Below, piece after piece: positions 59,901 to 64,000 of a stretch of 64,000 nucleotides of DNA. The DNA is taken from assembly GCA_016219985.1 (NCBI GenBank), contig JACRJO010000009.1, positions 62,001 to 126,000 of the forward strand, written 5' to 3'. The number at the start of each line of letters is the position of its first letter. Within the stretch, counting starts at the first letter, position 1. The stretch is from Sphingobacteriales bacterium (GTDB lineage: Bacteria; Bacteroidota; Bacteroidia; Chitinophagales; Chitinophagaceae). The notes beneath the pieces are model-generated. The model was given only the letters and a program-made list of their open reading frames with translations. It did no database searches and was not told the DNA's origin. Made by a program: the position numbers and the translations under genes.

Positions 59901-59957
59901 AATCAGAAAATAATAAAATTGATCTGAAGAAGAGAAGTAATCGGACAACTTATGCAT
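56928..59957 (-). CDS. Multi-PAS cytoplasmic sensor histidine kinase
   Basis: 1009 residues without signal peptide or membrane helix. Six PAS-like modules run from about residue 1 to 780; modules three (about 280-395) and five (about 527-645) are close copies (SFDGIFITDEQGLIKFASP versus SLDGIIMTDDRGMIRYCSP, and WCMVRGHN versus WCTVRGHN). Then follow a HisKA_3 domain with His818 in GKELHDNINQHLN and a HATPase_c domain (SNIIRHSAA, DNGKGFD, GLGLSNI). No response regulator is adjacent, so it is an orphan. The signal is unknown; no heme or flavin ligand can be named with confidence. Confidence 0.9.
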   Translation of the reverse strand: MHKLSDYFSSSDQFYYFLIDQEGYIRSANRLFSRHFNFPATDLSRLPVSSVIEPVDKAGLKTVLEKCLLQPGKPVSLRLRMVSGRGREWADWECSACHNEQGGPVLVQVICAAPSALVEIPEEAEMIQPASIERYRAFEESAEGLWMFEAEKPVSVNSDPDSIMEYWKENSFLVECNDNMARMYGFEKATELTGTRLNQFLDFSDPQRTDSLRQFIRNGFASTTVETKEFDKEGKVKYFLNRMTGVVEDQQVKRVWGTQQDITAQRLAEERLRESELFFRNLFVNSFDGIFITDEQGLIKFASPAVTPILGYETEDVLGKNCFDLLHPDDREMAVTAFNTEKSKATEVDFISLRVRMKNGNWIWCMVRGHNQFGNPPINGMVIIFFDDSIRKQTEKALQESEQRFRQQATVLNNVTDVIVTTDLNRVVTSWNHVLENLTGITAGEATGRPYRNVLDTDYSPYSHEQVFDTVISQGIWKGETSFTGHDGERKYLLHTISLLFDDGGNRIGLLGVGKDITDRKKAQARLEESELFYRNMIAQSLDGIIMTDDRGMIRYCSPSIHKISGYETADLLGRQVFEYVHPDDVKSAIDAFEREFRKESQVNYLSLRLRHSSGEWTWCTVRGHNLAENPIFGSMVIYFTNDSKRKAIEDRLRESESRFRNLIHNLNLGVILEDHKREMIIANQAALDLLGLTEDQMLGKVAPDPRWKMIHEDGREFPEQTRPGPLAIQTGKPVRDVVMGVFRPVTNDQVWLLVNAEPVLDPEGALINMICSFADITEQKKLSQKLIDQEIQKQKQVTQATIDAQEKERREIGKELHDNINQHLNTTRLYLEVAKEKAGAEVLEMISLAHKNLAGIINEIRHLSQSLVPPTLGDLGLAESIQDLCDALRRSHKFSIEFNCRHFEEEDIPGNLRLSLFRIIQEEISNIIRHSAATHIMIRLQSDAEHIFLTIMDNGKGFDPRTAREGLGLSNIRTRTALFNGKMELKTAPGEGCELTVIIPLQQDPGGD

Positions 59958-60167
59958 AGTGGTAACAATCCTGGCTTACCGTATTCCGGCTTTTTTGAAG
60001 AAGATCGCTAAAGTTAATGCTAAAATTCAGCCTGGGAAAGTCTGGTCCCGTTTTTCCTTGTCCTTCGTAAGAAAAAAGTGAATATACGATCGGGCAAAAC
60101 CGTGAGTCCGGCAGGCCGTAATATCCCTTGTAAAAGGAATTCCCGCTGCCGGGGAATTCATACTGCC

Positions 60168-61541
60168 TTAAAAGGATTTCAGGTCCGTACCGAATTTCTG
60201 CAGCTGGGGGCATTCTTCCGCCGTAGCAGGATCCACCATCACATAGTAAGAGGGCAGTTTGTTCCGGATCCACTTTTCCAGGGTGTTGCTCTTCTTTTCT
60301 TCGAGCGCGAAGTTGGAGATCCGGCTGTAATCATCTTTCATATTCATCCGGTGCGGTTCTGATCTTGATTTCAGGTACACGATCCGTACCCCTTTCTTAC
60401 CCTGCTCTCCTTCAAAAGGAGTGGGCTGTGAGAATTCACCCACTTTCATTTTGCCCAGCATAGCCACCATTTCCTTGTCGAGCATATCAATGGTTACAAA
60501 GGTGGACCCGTCCCGGTTGGTAATAAAGGGGCCGGAATATTTGGCCGCTTCATCATCACTGTACTTGGAAGCCGCCTCGTTAAAACCAATAGTGCCGGCA
60601 ATGATCTTCGAACGGATCGTATCCAGTTTCCGTTTTGCCTGGCCGATTTCCTCTTCTGTTACGGGAGGAATCCGCAGGATATGACGGACAACGGCATCGT
60701 CCCCGTTGCGCTGCACCAGCTGGATTACATGAAACCCAAACTTGGATTTTACCGGGGAGGAGATATCACCCTCCTTTAACCGGAAAGCGGTAGACAGGAA
60801 TACAGGATCCCAGGTCTTCTCCGTCCGGTTGATCTGGTACTGGCCGCAACGATCCTTGCTGCCCGGGTCTTCCGACACCTGTTTCGCGAGGCGGCAGAAA
60901 TCGGTCACTTTATTTTCAATCTGCTTTTTATAATTATTCATTTCACCCACGATATATTGTTCCAGTTCGCGGGAGGCCTTGGGGTACAGGATGATCTGCC
61001 CGATCTCCAGTTCCGATTCATAAAACGGGAGACTGTCCTTCGGGATCTTTTCGAAATAGGCTTTTACTTCAATAGGAGTGATCCGCACATTGTCCACGAT
61101 CTTGCGCTGCATGGCCTGGGCCAGTTTTTGCTCCTTCACCGATTCACGGGCATCATCCTTGATCTGGTAAATGGTTTTACCCGCCACTTCTTCGAGGGCC
61201 TCCTGGCTGCCAAACTGGTTAATATAGGTACGGATCCGGTTATCGAGGTCAGCCTCCACTTCCTCATCGGTCACCGGAAGTGAATCTTTCTGCGCCTGCA
61301 GCATCAGCATTTTGGAAATGATGGCCTGTTCCATCAGCATGCACTCTGCATTTTCCGGTACCGTGCCTCCCTGGCGGGCGATATCGGCCAGTGAGTTCCG
61401 GATATCCGACTGCAAAATGATCTTATCCCCTACAATACCCGCGATCTTATCCGCAATCACCTTTTGGGGCTGGCCCTGGGCCGCAGCAGCAGCTGTAAGA
61501 AATAAGATAGCGGCCGTAAAAATATTCTTGAAACTACGCAT
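60168..61541 (-). CDS. surA: Periplasmic chaperone/peptidyl-prolyl isomerase SurA
   Basis: 457 residues with a signal peptide (cleavage near AAAQG). The SurA N-terminal domain begins KVIADKIAGIVGDKIILQSD, followed by two parvulin domains (about 175-285, with LEIGQIILYPK and KSKFGFHVIQLVQR; and about 285-395, with VRHILRIPPVTEE and the pattern KYSDDEAAKYSGPFITNRD). SurA carries outer-membrane proteins across the periplasm to the BAM complex, a fitting partner for SusC-type barrels. Own promoter 5 nt before the ATG. Confidence 0.9.
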   Translation of the reverse strand: MRSFKNIFTAAILFLTAAAAAQGQPQKVIADKIAGIVGDKIILQSDIRNSLADIARQGGTVPENAECMLMEQAIISKMLMLQAQKDSLPVTDEEVEADLDNRIRTYINQFGSQEALEEVAGKTIYQIKDDARESVKEQKLAQAMQRKIVDNVRITPIEVKAYFEKIPKDSLPFYESELEIGQIILYPKASRELEQYIVGEMNNYKKQIENKVTDFCRLAKQVSEDPGSKDRCGQYQINRTEKTWDPVFLSTAFRLKEGDISSPVKSKFGFHVIQLVQRNGDDAVVRHILRIPPVTEEEIGQAKRKLDTIRSKIIAGTIGFNEAASKYSDDEAAKYSGPFITNRDGSTFVTIDMLDKEMVAMLGKMKVGEFSQPTPFEGEQGKKGVRIVYLKSRSEPHRMNMKDDYSRISNFALEEKKSNTLEKWIRNKLPSYYVMVDPATAEECPQLQKFGTDLKSF

Positions 61542-61546
61542 AAGTT

Positions 61547-61554
61547 CAAAAGTA
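61547..61554 (-). promoter_or_regulatory. -7 box TACTTTTG before surA
   Basis: TACTTTTG followed by AACTT and the ATG at 61541: a 5-nt gap, predicting a leaderless or nearly leaderless transcript. Confidence 0.62.
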
Positions 61555-61686
61555 GTCAGCCGGGTATGACTATTAAATGTCCGGCTCTGTATTTAACAAA
61601 AGTTTTTTAAGACGGGTTTCAAATTCAGCCCTGTTTGAAGCAGGGGGTTGGAACCTGTTTTCCCCCGGGATTTATCCGGATCCTGT

Positions 61687-64000
61687 TTACAAAGTGCGTT
61701 TCACTTCCTCAATGTCGTATGCTTCCACCACATCGCCGGCCTTGATATCACTGAAATTCTTGATGGTCAGACCGCATTCCATACCCGATACCACTTCTTT
61801 CGCATCGTCTTTGAAACGTTTGAGGGATCCCAGTTCGGCATTGACCCCTTCAGCGGTCGGGTAGATAACGATACCATCGCGGATCAGGCGGATCTTCGAA
61901 TCGCGTTTGATCTTACCATCCAGTACGATACAACCGGCCACGGTGGCTTTGTCGAATTTGAATACTTCGCGGATCTCCACATTGGCCACGATCTTCTCCT
62001 GCACCTTGGGTTCCAGCATCCCTTCCATCGCACTCTTCACTTCCTCGATGGCGTTATAGATGATAGAGTACATCTTGATCTCAATACCGGCTTTATCGGC
62101 CAGTCTTGAGGCCTGCAGGGAAGGACGTACGTTAAAGGCGATCACGATCGCATCGGAGGCTTCGGCCAGCACGATATCGCTCTCGTTGATCTGTCCCACC
62201 CCTTTATGGATCACACTGACGAGGATCTCCGGGGTAGACAGTTTCTGCAGGGAGTCACTCAGGGCTTCCACCGATCCGTCCACATCACCCTTGATGATCA
62301 CTTTCAGTTCTTTGAAGCTGCCCAGCGCCAGGCGGCGGCCGATCTCATCCAGCGTAATATGTTTCTTGGTGCGGATACCCTGTTCGCGCAGGATCTGGGC
62401 GCGGCGGTTGGCGATTTCCTTGGCCTCTCCCTCATCCGCATATACTTTGAATTTTTCACCAGCCTGGGGCGCCCCGTTCAACCCGAGTACCACGGCCGGG
62501 GCGGAGGGCCCCGCCTCGTCTTCTTTCTTATTCCTTTCGTTGAACATGGCTTTTACTCTTCCGTAGTACTGGCCGCTCACGAGCAGGTCACCATGGTGCA
62601 GGGTTCCATTTTCCACCAGCAGGGTGGCCACGTACCCGCGTCCTTTATCGAGCGTGGCTTCAATGATCGTACCGGTGGCTTCCCGGTCGGGATTGGCTTT
62701 CAGATCCAGTAATTCAGCTTCCAGCAATATTTTTTCCAGCAGCTTGTCAACATTCAGGCCCTTCTTGGCGGAAATTTCCTGGCTCTGGAATTTACCACCC
62801 CATTCTTCCACCAGCAGGTTCATCTGGGAAAGCTGCTCATATATCTTTTGTGAATTGGCCCCGTCCTTATCAATTTTGTTGATGGCAAAGATCATCGGTA
62901 CACCCGCGGCCTGTGCGTGACTGATCGCCTCCCTTGTCTGCGGCATCACGGCATCATCCGCAGCGATCACGATCACGGCGATATCCGTCACTTTCGCACC
63001 CCTTGCACGCATCGCGGTGAAGGCTTCGTGACCGGGTGTATCCAGGAAAGTAATTTCTTTTCCATTGGACAATTCCACCTGGTAGGCCCCGATGTGCTGG
63101 GTGATACCACCCGCCTCACCGGCCACCACGTTGGCATTCCGGATATAGTCAAGCAGGGAGGTTTTACCATGATCCACATGCCCCATGATGGTAACGATCG
63201 GGGAACGGTGCTGCAGTTCATCCTCCTCATCCTCCTCATCCTCGTGCTCCATTTCCATCTGCTTCTCCATGTCGATAAACTCCACATCATAGCCAAATTC
63301 ACTGGCCACGAGTTCGATCACTTCCGCGTCAAGACGCTGGTTAATCGACACCATGATGCCCAGGCTCATACACTTGCTGATCACTTCAGCAAAACTGACA
63401 TCCATCAGGTTGGCCAGTTCGCTCACACTGATAAATTCCGTTACCTGCAGTTTATTGCTGTCAGCCGCTTCGCCCATCGCATCGGCCATTTCCTGTCTTT
63501 TCTCCCTGCGGTGTTTGGCCTTCAGGCTCTTTCCTTTACCCCCGCCACCGGCGAGCTTGGCCTGTGTTTCCTGTATTTTTTTCTGGATCTCTTTTTCGTC
63601 GATCAGTTTGTCTTCCCGGCGTCCGGTACCCGGGCGCATATCCCGGCGATTACCGGTGGCACCGCCACGGCCACGGTTGAAGCCTGTCCCGCCGGAACGT
63701 TTGTCGTCGTCCTTATTAATAAAGATCTCCCGCTTGTTGTCTTTTTTCTCAATGGGAATACGCTTCCTTTTCTTTTTCTCATCCTTTACCGGGCGGGTAT
63801 CACTATCCACCGGCAATTCAATTTTCCCAAGGATCTTGGGGCCGGTGAGTTTCTCCACTTCAATATTTTCAATAACGGTATGCTGCTCTTCCACCACCGG
63901 TTCCTCTTTTACCGGGATCACCTCGGCCGGTTTCACTTCTTCCACGGTCTCCCCGGCTTTCTTTTTGGCCTTGCCTTTTACCGGTTTCTCTTCCTCAACG
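61687..64000 (-). CDS. infB: Translation initiation factor IF-2 (N-terminus beyond window)
   Basis: More than 770 residues visible; the frame is still open at the window end, so the N-terminus is missing. From the N-side: a Lys/Glu/Pro/Val-rich low-complexity region, a basic Arg/Gly stretch ([15 protein letters not shown]), the IF2-N-type segment ([20 protein letters not shown]), then the GTPase domain with G1 [12 protein letters not shown], switch [11 protein letters not shown]3 DTPGHEAF, G4 NKID and G5 SAKKG, and the two C-terminal beta-barrel domains. It brings initiator tRNA to the 30S subunit. An acidic run ([11 protein letters not shown]) just before the G domain is notable but common in this phylum. 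Confidence 0.97.
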   Translation of the reverse strand, partial: VEEEKPVKGKAKKKAGETVEEVKPAEVIPVKEEPVVEEQHTVIENIEVEKLTGPKILGKIELPVDSDTRPVKDEKKKRKRIPIEKKDNKREIFINKDDDKRSGGTGFNRGRGGATGNRRDMRPGTGRREDKLIDEKEIQKKIQETQAKLAGGGGKGKSLKAKHRREKRQEMADAMGEAADSNKLQVTEFISVSELANLMDVSFAEVISKCMSLGIMVSINQRLDAEVIELVASEFGYDVEFIDMEKQMEMEHEDEEDEEDELQHRSPIVTIMGHVDHGKTSLLDYIRNANVVAGEAGGITQHIGAYQVELSNGKEITFLDTPGHEAFTAMRARGAKVTDIAVIVIAADDAVMPQTREAISHAQAAGVPMIFAINKIDKDGANSQKIYEQLSQMNLLVEEWGGKFQSQEISAKKGLNVDKLLEKILLEAELLDLKANPDREATGTIIEATLDKGRGYVATLLVENGTLHHGDLLVSGQYYGRVKAMFNERNKKEDEAGPSAPAVVLGLNGAPQAGEKFKVYADEGEAKEIANRRAQILREQGIRTKKHITLDEIGRRLALGSFKELKVIIKGDVDGSVEALSDSLQKLSTPEILVSVIHKGVGQINESDIVLAEASDAIVIAFNVRPSLQASRLADKAGIEIKMYSIIYNAIEEVKSAMEGMLEPKVQEKIVANVEIREVFKFDKATVAGCIVLDGKIKRDSKIRLIRDGIVIYPTAEGVNAELGSLKRFKDDAKEVVSGMECGLTIKNFSDIKAGDVVEAYDIEEVKRTL

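Overview
The window looks like chromosome from a member of the Bacteroidota, most likely the Chitinophagales. The evidence is a SusC/SusD outer-membrane glycan-uptake pair, many secreted proteins with signal peptides ending in A-Q, start-proximal TAnnTTTG promoter boxes in place of clear Shine-Dalgarno signals, a two-domain SurA, a long PurF-like protein and DUF2490/WG-repeat proteins. G+C is moderate. I see no rRNA, tRNA, CRISPR array, prophage or intact insertion sequence.

Layout. 1-7310: housekeeping genes (crotonase fragment, HhH-GPD DNA glycosylase, macro-domain protein, FabG, GH3-family protein, DUF2490 barrel, adenosine deaminase) with two repeat-filled gaps. 7311-15408: LptB, then a lectin-type sensor histidine kinase and NarL-type regulator followed by secreted/lipoprotein genes of unknown function, a WG-repeat protein and MetF. 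15648-29503: a ten-gene plus-strand operon holding three putative alpha-glycosidases (GH31, GH13, GH63-like) around a hexuronate pathway: UxaC isomerase, SDR fructuronate reductase, UxuA dehydratase, KdgK, KdgA, ExuT-like transporter and a YhcH-type anomerase-like protein. 29763-34508: a stress/redox-looking block (DoxX, HxlR, Gfo/Idh, SnoaL-like, AraC, DUF417, alpha/beta hydrolase). 34776-40480: SusD, SusC and a divergent LacI regulator. 40775-64000: envelope and translation housekeeping (parvulin PPIases, thioredoxin-like protein, RlmD, two rhomboids, adenylate kinase, MsrB, aminotransferase, glycosyltransferase, EamA transporter, SixA-like phosphatase, PurF-like protein, multi-PAS kinase, SurA, IF-2).

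How it fits together. The GH/hexuronate operon and SusCD appear to be one split polysaccharide-utilisation regulon. An identical 18-bp palindromic site lies 104 nt before the GH31 start and 101 nt before the SusC start, in the same orientation relative to each gene, and next to the LacI gene. SusCD would import the glycan, the glycosidases would cut it, and the Ashwell-type pathway would turn released glucuronate into pyruvate and glyceraldehyde-3-phosphate.

The least explained material is between genes. Eight intergenic arrays with a 7-bp period (plus one with 8 bp) lie just after stop codons. A 101-bp element with two mutually exclusive hairpins occurs twice, 48.5 kb apart, each time touching a stop codon. 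There is also a 166-bp tandem repeat in three copies and a 175-bp-spaced direct repeat. Six genes carry TAnnTTTG exactly 4-5 nt before the start codon, which predicts leaderless mRNAs.
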